Of a stretch of 64,000 bases of DNA, positions 1 through 11,178 are shown one piece after another (the first letter of the stretch is position 1; every line of letters starts with the position of its first letter). The stretch lies in contig CAWJMD010000002.1 of NCBI GenBank assembly GCA_963843835.1, positions 1 to 64,000 on the forward strand, in the 5' to 3' direction. The notes under the pieces are model-generated. The model made no database searches. It saw nothing but the letters and a program-made list of their open reading frames with translations, and was not told the DNA's origin. The DNA comes from CAWJMD01 sp963843835. GTDB taxonomy: Bacteria; Actinomycetota; Actinomycetes; Actinomycetales; CAWJMD01. Position numbers and translations under genes: made by a program.

Positions 1-2281
1 TCCGACTCACGACCCTGTACGGCATCAACGCTCATCACGGTGATAGACAAGTGGCGTAGCCGATCCCGCAGTGGCGCAAGCTGCTGTTTCAGGTCGGCGA
101 CCTGCGCGACGTACGGCGCGATAACGAGCACATCGAGTCGCGGGTCCTGGGTAGTCGAACGACGTTCTTGTCGATGGGCCATTCAGCACCTTTAGCCGAT
201 CGATGATGATCCTCGCCTCGGCTCGGTTCGCGAAGCTCTTGCCTTTGCCTGGGGAGCAGCCTCACGCCGAACGTCGCCGTGTGCGGAGGTGTCGAGCCAG
301 AGGACGGGTTTCCCGTATCTAAGGGCGTAGCCATCGAGCCCGTGCTCGTTTGGCGATCGCAACTGCTCGCGGTAGAAGCAGGTTGAGATCATGTCGCCGA
401 TTGGGCGGATCATGCGGTACTGCTGATCAACATGACCTGCGAGTGGTCGGGCAACCGATCAGTCAGTCGCTGGAAGAGCGTCTGCTTGACGTCCTCAGGA
501 AGAAGTTGATGGTCGTTCATCAACTCCCTGTTGCGGAGAAGGTCCTCGTCGATAGGAGGTAGTTGATTCGTATCCCCAACAACGACCCATCGCTTGGCAC
601 GCGACACCGGACAAGGGCCTCGGTCAAAGTCGCCCTGGAGGCCTCATCCACGATGCACAGGTCGATGTCGAGATGGCGTACAGCCGGGTGCCTCAAAAAG
701 CCGACACAAGTTCCGGCGATGACACTCGTCTGATCGAGGAAGGAGTTGCGAGCCCCGAGTCCGAGGCGATTCGTTGCAGCCATTCGCCTTGTAATTCAAG
801 GCGCGTCAACAGCTGATGAGCGTCAGCGCTCCCGCCGATCAGGACGTCGACCGCGTTAGGGCATCGTCGGCGCTCATGTCAACCGATAGCGTCAGGTCGC
901 TTCCCAATTCGGACTGAGCCTCCCCGACAGTTCATCGCGCAGGTCCGCCAAAGCGTCGACCTGTTCCTGAACTGAGGTAGGAAGTCGGGTCCCAGACGAG
1001 GTCGTGAACTCGGAGCGTGCTCGGCCTCCTCCGGGCGACGGTCTGGAGATAGTCGAGTTGCGCCAGCGGTGGCCGACAGCTGCTGCAGGGCCAGCGCGGC
1101 ACGAAGGTGTGCGGGCTGCGAGGCCAGCCTCATTCGACCGCGCACCGAAATGGGTCTCGGCGTTCTTGCGCACGGCACGCGCCCAACGTTTCATCTGGGC
1201 GTCAAGGAGAGGTGGCGCACGGATTCGTCGACGCGGTCTGGGTCAGCGCTTGCCAACCGAACCATGTTGTCCTGCCCACCATCGCCAAGCGTTCCAAGGC
1301 GTTGTCGACCGCGACATTGGTTTGTGACGCGATCAGGACCCTCGCCTCTGAATTGCGGTCAAGCGTCTGCTCGACCAGCTCGGCAATGAATCGGGTCTTA
1401 CCCGTTCCCGGTGGTCCCTGAACGACGAAATGTCGGGAGAACCCATCGCGGTCTCGATCGCCTTGCGCTTATGCTCGTCCAGTTCGCGGTTCCACGTCGA
1501 GACCGCAACGGCGTCGGCTCCGTGTTCCGCCCAGGATCGAGCAGCAGTTCCCGTAGATCTGGTCGGGCGGACTTGTCGCGCTGGACATCGTCGACGGCTT
1601 GGCGCTGTCGATTAAGGGCCGCTTCGTCGGGACCAAAATGCGGATCGAGCACCGCCCGGTCGGGCAGTCCCTCCCAGCTGCGTGCGCTAAAGATGACGAC
1701 TCGATCGACTTCGTGGTCGATGACTTCGCCCCACATGAACCGCGGTCTGTCACTCGATCTCGAACGCGCCATTCGGAGCCCACCAGGTCGTGATCCACCG
1801 GCTGCCTCCAGGATGAAGGTCGCCTCGCGTCCCGGGCTTGCCACTTTCGTAAGGCAACGGCTCCTTTTCGCCACGGGCAAGTTCCTCGCGCGCATTCAGC
1901 ACCCGACGCCAGGTGTCGAATAGCTCGTCGCCGTCACGCTCTTCGGCACTTGGTTCGTCGGCCTGGTCTTTACCTCGTAGAAGGAATCGATGGCGTCGAT
2001 CAGGGTGGCCATGCCGGTCCGGGCAAGGGCGGAGTTCACAGGCTGGTTGAACGTCCAGTCGAAGATCTAGGCAAGAGCAAGGCTCGACGACGATGATCCT
2101 CGAGGCGTTCGAAGTCGAGCTCGCTCGCCTTGACGATGACGGCGCCGCTCTCATCCGTCTTGAGGGTGAAGCTCCACGCCTCGCCGTCGAGGCGGATGCT
2201 ATCGCGTTTGCGTTCGCCCGATCGTGGTCGTTGAAGAATGAGCCGTAGACCTCTCCCGACAGGTCGGCCTGAGCTTCTCAC
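1..2281 (-). pseudogene. SF1 (DNA2/UvrD-like) helicase, frameshifted, partial at left edge
   Basis: A superfamily 1 helicase is readable only by joining several minus-strand frames. Motif I is GPPGTGKT (near 1400-1421), preceded by FVVQ. The Walker B region is CIVDEAS (near 640-660), followed by VVGDTNQLPP (near 570-600). A QYRM-like step lies near 415, and the motif V/VI region MSVDAVQGRESD reaches base 1, so the C-terminus is outside the window. The first 300 or so residues have no recognised fold. The likely start is a GTG at 2281 whose last bases overlap the stop of the kinase gene (GTGA), so the two are probably translationally coupled; a single fused protein is the alternative. At least four frame changes are needed. 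Family members act on nucleic acids and are often found in defence islands; the role here is inferred. Confidence 0.7.
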
Positions 2282-3161
2282 GATGGCTCCTGTCGAGCAT
2301 CGTCGCTGCCGCCAAGCGATTGATGGCGGACTTCGTGAGCCGTAGCCAGATCAGGGTTGCGAGCAACCTGCTGCTGGGCCTGACGCCGCTGCTGGATTGC
2401 CTTTCAGGGCGCCGAGGAGATCACTGGCGTTCTTCGGTCGATCGTCGGGCTGCGTGGCAATGCAGGAGCCGAGCAGTCTACGGACGTCGGGTGGCACAGG
2501 GATCGACTCCGAGTGCGCGCTCAACGCCGCCGAGGTCCTTGAGCTGCTCCTTCGTCATGCACTGAATAAGCAGGACGCCCATCGAGTAGACGTCCCGAAC
2601 GTACCGGATGTCAGCGTTGAGCTCAGGTGGCGCATAAGGCTTGGAGTGCCAGCCAGCGACCGTCTGGCTGGTCGTCTGCTCCTCATCCCGGATTTTCGCG
2701 ATGCCGAAGTCGGCGAGGAGAGGTATTCCTGTATCGGATATCAGTACGTTCTGGGGCTTGATGTCGCGATGCTCGATCTGCTTCAGGTGCGTGTAGGCCA
2801 AGGCGTCGACCAGAGGCATCGCAATGTCGCCCGAAAGGCGATCCCATGATTCCCAAGGGCCGGATTCCTTGAGGACATCGTCGAGGTTGCGCTCAACCCA
2901 GTCCAAAACCAGGAAGTAGGTGTCCGTGTCGTCCATGCCGGCCCAACGACAGCGGACGATGTTGGGGTGCGATAGGCTCTTCAACGTCTTCGCTTCGTTG
3001 TTGAAGACTTTGCGTGTCAGGTCGTCGAACTGGCCTGAGAGCAACTTCACGGCGACGAAGGATTCGTCACGTCGTCGATAGCCTTGCGAACCACTGAAAA
3101 GGTGCCGCTGCGGCGTTCTGACCTTCAAGAGCATGTAGTGGTCGCCGATGACGTCTGGCAT
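2278..3161 (-). pseudogene. Hanks-type serine/threonine protein kinase, frameshifted near its C-terminus
   Basis: The kinase catalytic domain is intact for about 215 residues from ATG 3161. It has VAVK (ATP-anchoring Lys), an NNEAKTL helix, HRDIKPQN (catalytic loop), DFG and a YAPPE activation-segment end. The frame is lost near 2510 but resumes as a typical kinase C-lobe ending (PDVRRLLGSC, then QPDDRPKNASDLLGAL), followed by a Gln-rich linker and a TGA at 2278-2280. No transmembrane segment or sensor domain is seen, so it is probably cytosolic. It precedes and overlaps the helicase gene by four bases. Fold and catalytic residues are certain; the link to the helicase is inferred from coupling. 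Confidence 0.75.
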
Positions 3162-3604
3162 TCCCCGAACCCCTGCACGTCGACGTCAGCTGACTTCGGG
3201 ACCATCGAAGCACAGGCCACCGACACCCGTCAGCGATCCTAAGCTGATGCCATCGATTCGCGGCCGATGAGCGGGCCGATCGGGTGGCCACCGACCTCGG
3301 TCCTTCGGCCGCCTAACGGCGTAGCCCACTCCGTCACCTGTCCACCTCGTCGCGGAAATTCGCGAGTCCATCGACGCCGGCCCCGACTGCAGCACGAGTT
3401 CGACCGAGCGGGGCTGCCGTGACCTGGGCGACGCAAGGAAAACACGGATGGAACAACCACCGCGACACGGTCCGGTACCAGGCGACCGCCCGCGACAGGT
3501 TCGTGGGAGCAACCGCGCTCGCTGACGAGTAGCCAGCGCGTCCGCGAGGCGTAGGCTTCGTCGGCCTGGCCGGGCGGCCAGCCGACGACAGAGGGGAACA
3601 GGCG
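3162..3604. other. Intergenic region with no recognised gene
   Basis: This stretch separates the minus-strand kinase start from the plus-strand secreted-protein gene, so it should carry divergent promoters. No convincing -35/-10 pair, RNA gene or repeat was seen. Short reading frames here have no recognisable similarity. Confidence 0.4.
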
Positions 3605-4048
3605 ATGACTGCGAGGATGACCACGATCGGTCGGACGTTGGCGGTGGCCGTCGTGTCCGCGGGACTGTGCCTCACGGCTTCCACGGCCACGGCCGTCGAC
3701 GGGTGGGTGTCCAGCTCGTCGAGCAACGGCAAGGGCTGGGGCGGGAGCCACATCGACTTCACCGGGTCACGCTCGGTCGACTTCGGACGCACCGAGCTGA
3801 ACGACCTCGTCTGCGACGGCAAGAAGGTGTGGATCATCCACTGGATCTCCCCCTACCAGGACGGCGCCTTCTTCAACGTCGGTCAGACCGGGCGCCAGGA
3901 CTGCGAGGCCGACAAGGTCTACCGGTTCGACGGGCCCCAAGTCACGCAGCCGGATCCGATCCGACGAGCAGCCATCAGCGTCTGCTACGGGGAGTACTCG
4001 ATCGACAACTGCTCAGCGCTGATCAAGCGCGACAACGGGCACAACTGA
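3605..4048 (+). CDS. Small secreted protein of unknown function
   Basis: The 147-residue product begins with a classic Sec signal peptide: MTARMTTIGRT, then a hydrophobic VAVVSAGLCLTAS and a likely AxA-type cleavage near STATA-V. The mature part is about 115 residues, rich in Gly/Ser at first, with about five Cys (DLVCDG, RQDCEAD, VCYGEY, DNCSAL), which suggests one or two disulfides. The start ATG is preceded by GAGGGGAACAGGCG, a good Shine-Dalgarno. No family is recognised. It stands alone between divergent neighbours; base use matches the surroundings. Confidence 0.7.
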   Translation: MTARMTTIGRTLAVAVVSAGLCLTASTATAVDGWVSSSSSNGKGWGGSHIDFTGSRSVDFGRTELNDLVCDGKKVWIIHWISPYQDGAFFNVGQTGRQDCEADKVYRFDGPQVTQPDPIRRAAISVCYGEYSIDNCSALIKRDNGHN

Positions 4049-4303
4049 CGTAGATCCGCGCCTGCGGCGCGGCGTCGTCGAGCCGCACCTGTGCCGGCCC
4101 CGCAAGTTCGCGGCACTCCCAGGCTGACCGGCCCGCTTGTCCGTCTCGACGGCGTGCCGTCGCCGACGCGGACCCCGCGACTCCGAGGCAGGCCGTCCAC
4201 AGTGCGCCAGCGTCGCAACGCCGCGTGTAAGCGTGACGGCTCGTATTGCTCGGCACCTTCAGGTGGGCGGTGGCGTCGGCGCGTCGGGTGTCAGGCTGTT
4301 CGC

Positions 4304-4787
4304 GTGAGCAGCGCTGCACCGGTCGACACGCAGACCTGGAGGCCCCTCCTCGTCGGACGCATCATCTTGGTGATCATCGGCGCGGGGTGGATCGGCATAG
4401 CCGTCACCATCCTGGTCGACTCTACGGGTATGCCCAGCGGCTTCGACGTCGAGCTGCTGGGGATCCTCATCCTCGCCCTCGTGATCGCCGCGGGCTTCAT
4501 CAGCATCGCCTTTTCCTACATCACGGTCAGCAAGGATGAGCTGGTCATTCGCAACTTCTGGCCACGCCCGCGACACATCCCCTATAAGGCAATCCGATCA
4601 GTAAGCATCGGCTACCAGGGTGTCGAGGTGCGAGTTCGGGGTCGACGGTGGACCACCTACGGATGGGCGGTCCAGCAGTCGAATTGGCGATCCGCGACGG
4701 GCAAGCCAGGTCGATCTCGAGCGTCTCCTCCAACTCATCAAGGACCGTGCGCCCCAGATCTACGTCGCGCAGATCGACCGGCCGTAG
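4304..4787 (+). CDS. PH-domain-like membrane protein, C-terminus frameshifted
   Basis: From GTG 4304 the protein has two N-terminal membrane helices (around LLVGRIILVIIGAGWIGIAV and LLGILILALVIAAGFISIAF). A short beta-rich segment follows (ITVSKDELVIRNFWP, then IPYKAIRSVSIGYQGVEVRV). This layout is typical of small actinobacterial PH-like (YdbS/DUF304-type) proteins. The frame changes near 4690, after WTTYGWAVQQSN; the natural ending is a helix (DLERLLQLIKDRAPQIYVAQ) closing at TAG 4785-4787 in another frame. Function unknown. The fold assignment rests on layout, not on a signature motif. Confidence 0.55.
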
Positions 4788-4934
4788 CCTCGGCACGATG
4801 CATGGCCGAGACCGGCCCGCAAGCTGCCCCATTCCGCCGCCATGGACGCACCAGGGTGTGACGGTCTCGCTCCGGCGGTCCGCGTCGAGCGCGCCCGCTA
4901 TTTCAGGGACGCACTACGCAATACCCGATGGAAA

Positions 4935-5363
4935 CTACGGGCCGGAGGCAGAAGTCACGTCGTGACGCTCGAGCGTGCACCCATGAAATGGGCCCCGCGG
5001 TCCCATCAGAATGGGCAGCTGCGGGTCCAGCAGGCTGGTCAGCCACGTGGCCATCCCTGCCGGCTCATCGGCACGCAACGCCTCCCAGGATCGCCACAAG
5101 GCGTCCAGACGCTCTCGCGCCTCGGCGTGGTCGAGCCACTCCGCACACCAACGGAACTCACCTCCGAGCGGCCGGCGGAAGACCGGCACGAAGTAGCCCT
5201 CGACCCACTCATGGACCGACTGGAAGAGCCTGGAGTCCGATCGCGACCCGGTCCTCGGGTCACGGGCCAGTTCCAGGTCAGTGAGCTCTTGAGACAGCAG
5301 TGTCACCTGCGCCTGCAGGTCCGCCACGTCAGCCGTCAGCCGCCGCTCCTCGTCCGGCGTCAC
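4935..5363 (-). CDS. DUF4913 family protein of the conjugative element
   Basis: This 142-residue protein has an N-terminal coiled-coil (RRLTADVADLQAQVTLLSQ, followed by ELTDLELA). The second half is a DUF4913-like block with SVHEWVEGYFVPVFRRPLGG, RWCAEWLDHAEARERLDALW, then GMATWLTSLLDPQLPILMG. DUF4913 proteins are common in actinobacterial integrative elements, near coupling-protein genes; their function is unknown. The GTG start at 5363 overlaps the coupling-protein stop by four bases (GTGA), so it is translationally coupled and last in the operon. A much longer frame continues upstream on the same strand, but that is an artefact running antiphase to real genes. Confidence 0.75.
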   Translation of the reverse strand: MTPDEERRLTADVADLQAQVTLLSQELTDLELARDPRTGSRSDSRLFQSVHEWVEGYFVPVFRRPLGGEFRWCAEWLDHAEARERLDALWRSWEALRADEPAGMATWLTSLLDPQLPILMGPRGPFHGCTLERHDVTSASGP

Positions 5364-7073
5364 GACCTCGCTCCGTACCGCGGCTGCAGGTCGATCATCG
5401 CGGCCTTGGCACCCGTGGCCAGCAGCAGCGCCTGTCCGCGTGGCATCGCCCGGATCGCCTCGGGCGGCAGGATCCGCTGGCGGCGCAGGCTGGTCGACTC
5501 GCTTGCGTGACCGCTCCCCCGGCTGACGGAACGGACGGTGACGTCGTGGTCTCCGATGAGACGAGAGACGTCCTCGGCGAAGCGGGCGTCGTCCAGGCCG
5601 GCGCCGAGGACCTTGCAGGTGGAGGCGGACCAGAGGGCGTCCATCCCGTGCTCGCCCCAGACCCGGGAGCCTTGACGGTAGCTCTGCAGGATCGTCAGGG
5701 GCAGCACGCCGCGGGAGCCGAGGTGGCTGTATAGCTCGGGCAGGTCGGCGATGCGGCAGACGTTGGCTGCCTCGTCCAGAACGACGACCATGGGTGGGTC
5801 GAGGCGACCACCGGCGCGTTCGGCGGCTTCCGTGGCGACGTGCATGACGCGGTCGGTCAGTGCGGCGACGAGCGGGGCCGCGGCGCCGGCGCCGTCCTTG
5901 GATAGCAGGTAGAGGGCCTCGCGGCAGTGGACGAAGCGCTCGGGGACGAGCTCGGGGAGTGTGTCCGCGGCGACGATCCAGGCCATGATCTGGGGGTCGC
6001 GCAGGCACTGCGCGGCGGTACGGGCGGTCTCGTAGATCCCGTCTCGGGTCTCCGGAGCGCCGTTCTGACGACCGACCAGGCTGGCGGCCGCGGCCGGCTG
6101 GCCGCTCGCCTGAAGGATGCGTGCAGGCGTCGCGATCACAGGGTCGTTGAGCCACTCGTAGACCTCGACCAACGTGCGTCCTCCGAGGCCGGCGGCCAGC
6201 AGCAGGCCGGTGAGCAGGTCGTGCGCGGCGGAGGTCCAGAAGTCGCGCTGGCTCTTGCTGCCGCGCACCTCCTGGACGAAGTGCCCGGCGAGCCGGTGCG
6301 CCTCCTCGATCGTCTGCACGCCGCGGAGCGGGTTCCACCACCAGGTGCGCTCGACCCCGGTGATGCCCTGCGGGTCGAACACCCAGGACCGCTGCCCGGA
6401 CACTGCGGCGCGCCGGGCGTGGGTGCTGGCCCAGAGGTCGGGCTTGTTGCTGGTCGCGACCACCGGCCCGGGTGCGTCGAGCACGGCGGGGACGGCGAGG
6501 GCGGTGGTCTTGCCTGCCCGGGGTGCCATCACGGCCAGGACCACGTCCTCCCACGACGCCCGCAGCTCGGGTCCGGCACGTCTGCCTGTGCGCAGCCGGC
6601 CGAGCAGGACCCCGTCCTGGTGCGCGGGACGGCGCGAGCGCCGTCCGTTCGGCTTCAGGGAGGGTCGTAGCTGCTGCGCCCGGAGGGCGACGCCGTCGGG
6701 CAGGAGCATGGCGACGTCCGTCGCGAGACGCGAGGGCCCGCTCGACGTCGCTTCCTCGCCGATTCGCGAACCGGGTCACGACAAGCGCTACCGGGACGAC
6801 GACGAATGCGAGCAGGACGGCGCTCAGGCTCCAGACGAGTGGGACGGGGACGGACGGCCACAGCGCCGCCGCGCCGTCCTGGACGAGCACGCCAACGCTG
6901 CTGAGGGAGAAGCCCGGCCCCTTCCAGCCGTGTCCCGTGGCCCACGACGCGATGTGACCAGCCATCCACACGACGCCCCCGAGACCGACAGGCACCCAGC
7001 ACAGGCCCACCAGACCAAGCGGCAGGGCTGCGTCACGTCCGATGCCGACTGACGGGCCGACCGTGCCGCTCAC
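5360..7073 (-). CDS. Type IV coupling protein (TraD/TraG-like ATPase), one frameshift
   Basis: This is the ATPase that brings DNA to the conjugation channel. The N-terminal part, from GTG 7073, carries two membrane helices (around LPLGLVGLCWVPVGLGGVVW and LVWSLSAVLLAFVVVPVALV). The cytosolic part has a Walker A-like MAPRAGKTTALAVP, a Walker B MVVVLDEAANVCRIADLP, and GLDDARFAEDVSRLIGDH near the end, as in actinobacterial TraG/TraD proteins. The frame shifts once near 6690-6720, between the membrane part and the ATPase. The start overlaps the VirB4-like stop (GTGA) and its stop overlaps the DUF4913 start, so translation is coupled. Confidence 0.85.
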
Positions 7074-8459
7074 GCGAATCCCGGTGCCTGGCCGTCGGTG
7101 TCGTAAAGCTCGGCCTCGTCGCCGACGTACTCCATCTCGACGGGGATGCCGATGCGCTGACCGGTCTTGACCAGGTACTTGCCGCGTCCGGGGTGCCGGG
7201 CCCCGGGCTGCCACGACTCGGGAGAGGACCAGGACGCGACCAGGCGCTTCTCCTGCTGGCTGAGCGGCACGATGCGGGCGACCTCGTCGAGCTCGCGCAT
7301 CGGCAGCCCGGCGAGGACGGTGATGGCGCACCGGTCGACGAAGCCGCGGGCCTTGGCGCGGTCGGCCTCGGTCGGCAGGGCGTTCAGGTCGTCGAGGGAG
7401 TGGGTCATCATCATGTGCGCGACGTTGCGGCCGCGGTAGACCCGGGTCAGGGCGTCGGCGTGGTCGACGAGGCCGGGTGCTCCGCGCAGGGCGCGCCACA
7501 GCTCGTCCAGGACGGCGAGGTAGCGGCGACGCGGTGCGAGTCCCGCTTCGGCCAGCGCGGTCGAGGCGTCGATGACGGCGAAGCCGTACGACCAGGTCGA
7601 CAGCATCGCCGCCGACAGCAGGGTGTCCCCGGCCGAGGTGACGGCGGAGATGTCGACGCTGACGGCGGGGGCGTCCAGGTCGATGGGGGTCGTGGTCGGG
7701 CCGTCGAAGACGCCCTTGAGCGAGCCCTCGCACAGCATCCGCAGCGTCTGCCGCAGGCGCCTGGTCTCGGCGCGGTACTCCTCGGGCGAGTCGACCTCGG
7801 CCGCGGCGACGAGCCGGTCGGGGCCCTCGCGGACGACGGTCAGCACGTCGGGGACGGTGGGATCCGTACCGGCCTGGCGGTCGGTCGAGCAGGTCGACGG
7901 CAGCGCCGACGACGGTCTCCTCGGCGTTGCGACATCGGGGCTGTCGGTGCGGACGAGTGCGCACAGCGCCAGGGTGGCGTTGAGCCGCCGTCCGCGGACC
8001 TCGGCGCGCAGCCGCTCGGCGGCGGCGCCCGACAGGCGTCGAAGAGCCGCGCCCAGCGGGCCGGCGTCGAGCGGGTTGATGCGGTCGAGTCCTCGTCCGA
8101 TCCGGATCACCTGTCCGCCAGCGGATCTGACGACCGCGGTGTAGTCGGGCTTGGCGTCGCCGAGGAACAGCGGGACGACGCCGAACGCCATGCAGCCGCG
8201 GCAGATGCGCTTGCCGCCCGAGCTCTTGCCCGTGCCCGGGCTGGCCGAGGAAGAACACGCCGCGGTTGGTGGTGAGTCCGGCGTCCATCCAGGCGAAGGG
8301 GTCGAGGCAGACCACCTCGCCCCAGGTCATGTGCCGTCCGAACGGCACGCCCGCTGTCGGCGAGCCGGAGCCGGCGGTGAACGGGTACAGGCCGCACGCC
8401 TGGACGGTGGTGGCCTGGTACTCCGGCGCGACGGCCACGTGCAGGAGGCGCGTGTTCAC
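7070..8459 (-). CDS. VirB4/TraC-like conjugation ATPase, frameshifted in Walker A
   Basis: The protein starts at GTG 8459 (VNTRLLHVAVAPEYQ), overlapping the SCO6880 stop by four bases. FFLGQPGTGKSSGGKR is the expected Walker A, but an extra base in the GGG run near 8240 breaks it. After it come GVVPLFLGDAKPDYTAVVR and INPLDAGPLG, typical of VirB4-like proteins. Walker B is RYLAVLDELWRALRG, followed by YRGRNVAHMMMTHSLDDLN. A second, compensating pair of shifts lies near 7890-7940. It powers the type IV secretion channel at the inner face of the membrane. Length, about 460 residues, fits the actinobacterial form. Confidence in family is high; whether it is functional is uncertain. Confidence 0.8.
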
Positions 8460-9939
8460 AGCCGCCCCGACCGTAGCTGCGCCGGGCACACGCCCAGCGG
8501 GAGCGTGGTGGCGAACCCGACGGCCTGGCCGGCGTACAGGCGCCGGACCTGGACCTTGCACTGGTCGGCGCGTGACTCGATGTCGGCGACGGCCTCGGCG
8601 AGGCTCGTCGGTGTCGGCCGCGGTGACGGTGACGTACATGCTGATCAGGACGACCCCGGCGCCGGCGGCCTCCTCGTGCGCGGCACGTTGGGCCTGCTCC
8701 CGGTCGGCGGCGTCGCGGGCGGTCTCGTCACGCTTCTGCGCGCGGCGGTAGGCGTCGCGGAAGGCGGCGGCGTTGACCTGGCTCTCGAGGACACGGGCAG
8801 CAGCGCCGGCGGACAGCGGTCGGTACAGCAGGCGTGACGCGCTTCGGGTACCGGCCGGGAGACAGCAGCCGGGTGAGGACGTCGCTGGTCACCTGTTGCC
8901 GCGGCGCCTCGTGCCAGCCCCAGGTGACCGAGACGCCGGAGTCGTGCTGGTAGTGGTCCCACGCCTCGCGGGCAGCAACGGGTCCAGCGTCCTTCCAGTC
9001 GACCGGGTCGCGTGCCGCGCACGCGCGCGTTCGACATCGCCGCGGACCTGCGGGTCGTAGGCGACACGGACGACGGCGGCCAGGTCGCGCAGCCGTCGCG
9101 CGGCCGAGCACCGTGACGCCGCAGGAGCCGAGCTGCGACTCGAACCCGGCCAGCAGGCGGCTGACCTCGGCCGTTCGGTCGTGCAGCTCGGGCAGCCTGA
9201 CCGCCATGGCGGCCGGGTCGAAGGTGATGCTGACGCGGGTCTCGACGTGCGCGGCTGCCGCGGGTGAGCGGCGGACCAGCTCGACCATCAGTGCCTGGAC
9301 GTCGTCGGGCGCGTCCGGGTCGAGGCGGGTCTCGAACGCGGTCGCGCAGGGTGGTGCCGGATTCGGGGGCGCTGTCGACGGTGACGTTCACCCAGCGGAC
9401 GGCCGGGGCGTAGCCGAGCGAGGCGAGCCACGAGTGCCAGTTGCTGACCCAGCCGTCCGCCTCGCGCCCGTCCACGAGCCAGGTGGACGAGGCGGCGCAC
9501 CGCAGGGTCGCGGTGAGCGTTCCGCTCTTGGTGTCGTGGACGAGGCCGAACCTGCCCGCCTCGTCCGTCCTCGGCTTCGACGAGGTCGAGGCGCGCCAAG
9601 GCCGCCGGGACTCGCAGCCCGTCCTCGAGCGGGGCGAGTGCGCCGGCGCGAAGGTCGCGCTGGCCGGTGAGGGTGCCGAGCGTCCAGCAGTGCGCGTCGG
9701 ACGACCACGTCGCCGAGCGGTACCCCCTTGATGCGCGTACAGGGTGAGCAGGGCCAGCACCACCGCCGGCAGAGCCACCTGCAGGCCGAGGCGCATCGAC
9801 ACCGCGGTCACCAGCAGCGGGACGAGGACGCAGCCCAGGACGACGGCGGTGGCGCCCGCGCTCAGACCCCACAGGCCCATCCGCGCGTTCGTCGCCAGCC
9901 GCCGTACAGCCGCACCTGGTCGACCTGGCCGACGGTCAT
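8456..9939 (-). pseudogene. SCO6880 family conjugation protein, several frameshifts
   Basis: The start is ATG 9939 (MTVGQVDQVRLYGGWRR), overlapping the VirB6-like stop. Two membrane helices follow (near LSAGATAVVLGCVLVPLLV and VALPAVVLALLTLYAHQG). Then come SCO6880-family blocks: GLVHDTKSGTLTATLRC, then WVSNWHSWLASLGY, then WDHYQHDSGVSVTWGWHEAP and RYPKRVT. The C-terminus is VLISMYVTVTAAD, then AVGFATTLPLGVCPAQL, in yet another frame, stopping at 8456. At least four frame changes are needed. SCO6880 proteins are membrane partners of VirB4 in actinobacterial conjugation modules. The order of blocks and junctions leaves little doubt about identity. Confidence 0.75.
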
Positions 9940-11177
9940 GCCGGTCCACCCTCGGTCAGGTGTCGGCGGGCTTCGGTGGCAGCCTTCTGCGCGGCCTGGA
10001 CGGCCACGGTCCCGCCAGCCACCGCCACACCGACCGGTCCGGCCGCGGCTGCCGCGCCTCCGGCTGCGGCTCCCCCGACGGCCGCACCCCCAGCGACCGA
10101 GCCGCCGCTGCTCCGAGCGAGCCGGCTCCGGCTGCCGAGGACGCCGCCGACCGAGGCGGGCGCCGCACCAGTCGCGACCTGGGACGTTCGGGCGCCCGCC
10201 TGGATCGAGCTGCCCGCCGCGGGCCCGAGGTCCTGGCGGATGTGGCCCGCCTGGGTCGAGGCCCCGCTCGGACCTGACATGGAGGCGACGGCGTGCACGG
10301 CCGAGACGCCGGCACCGAGAACGGCCGTGCTCCCGCCGGAGTGGTCGGCGACGGCTCCTGTCGTCCAGGTGAAGAACTTCATCAGCGCCGGCAGGGCGAC
10401 GACAGCGAGGATGATCATGGTGAGCCCGACGAGGACGGTCCGCGGGTCGGTGCCCTCGCCGACCATGGCGAACGCGGTCGCGTACACCAGCGCGGCGATG
10501 GGCTTGTAGGCGATCAGCGCGGCCATCCAGCCCACCACCCGGTGCAGCCAGGGTCGGGTGGCTTGGGCGAACGACCCGGCCGCCGCCAGGACCACCACTC
10601 CGGAGAGCACGACGACGGCGCCTTCGCGGAAGATCATCACGACGGCCTGAGCCAGCCCGGACAGGATCATCAGCAGCCCCAGGACGATCACGGCGCCCGA
10701 GGATGTGACCCCGTTGAAGGCTGCGACGACCTCCAGTCGGTCGGCGATGGCGCCGCCGGTCGACTCGTCCAGCACCCACGCGGCGAAGGAGTCCCCTGCC
10801 CGCAGGGCAGCGGCAGGGGCGGCGATGCCGACCGCGGCGAAGAGCGCGAACACGAACAGCCCCCGACCGACCCCGATGAGGGGGTCTGCTCTGCGGGACA
10901 GTGCGAGTCGGACGCCCTGCCACATCACTCCAGCCGTGGCGATGGCGACGGCGAGCCAGAGGACGTAGCTGCGGATCGTCACGGCAGGTGAGGTGGCCAG
11001 GTCGACGGCTGGGACGTCGATCCACCAGCCGACAGTGGTGCGCAGCACCCAACCGGCGCCATCGGCCATCGCCTCGGCGAACTGGTTGCCGATCACACCC
11101 GCAACGGCGTCTCCCGCCTCACCGATCGGGTTGGGCACGTCGACGCACGTGATGGGGACCAACGGGTCGCAGGGCAC
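9936..11177 (-). CDS. VirB6/TrbL-like polytopic conjugation protein
   Basis: This is an uninterrupted 413-residue membrane protein with about six helices (for example IRSYVLWLAVAIATAGVMW, GLFVFALFAAVGIAAP, AVIVLGLLMILSGLAQAVVM, VGLTMIILAVVALPALM). A long Ala/Gly/Ser-rich tail follows residue 310 or so. Layout and position match the VirB6/TrbL-like channel component of actinobacterial elements. I prefer the GTG at 11177, one base after the upstream stop, giving VPCDPLVPITC. An in-frame ATG at 11210 would overlap the upstream gene by 32 bases. Its stop overlaps the SCO6880 start (ATGA). The tail is low-complexity and of unknown role. Confidence 0.8.
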   Translation of the reverse strand: MPCDPLVPITCVDVPNPIGEAGDAVAGVIGNQFAEAMADGAGWVLRTTVGWWIDVPAVDLATSPAVTIRSYVLWLAVAIATAGVMWQGVRLALSRRADPLIGVGRGLFVFALFAAVGIAAPAAALRAGDSFAAWVLDESTGGAIADRLEVVAAFNGVTSSGAVIVLGLLMILSGLAQAVVMIFREGAVVVLSGVVVLAAAGSFAQATRPWLHRVVGWMAALIAYKPIAALVYATAFAMVGEGTDPRTVLVGLTMIILAVVALPALMKFFTWTTGAVADHSGGSTAVLGAGVSAVHAVASMSGPSGASTQAGHIRQDLGPAAGSSIQAGARTSQVATGAAPASVGGVLGSRSRLARSSGGSVAGGAAVGGAAAGGAAAAAGPVGVAVAGGTVAVQAAQKAATEARRHLTEGGPA

Positions 11178-11178
11178 G

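Noticed and set aside
7193..8275. Long plus-strand frame opposite VirB4
   Set aside because: Composition of an antisense shadow; VirB4 motifs are on the other strand.
4935..8639. Very long minus-strand reading frame across the coupling-protein and VirB4 genes
   Set aside because: Only its two ends coincide with real coding; the middle is Arg/Pro-rich and antiphase to motif-bearing genes.
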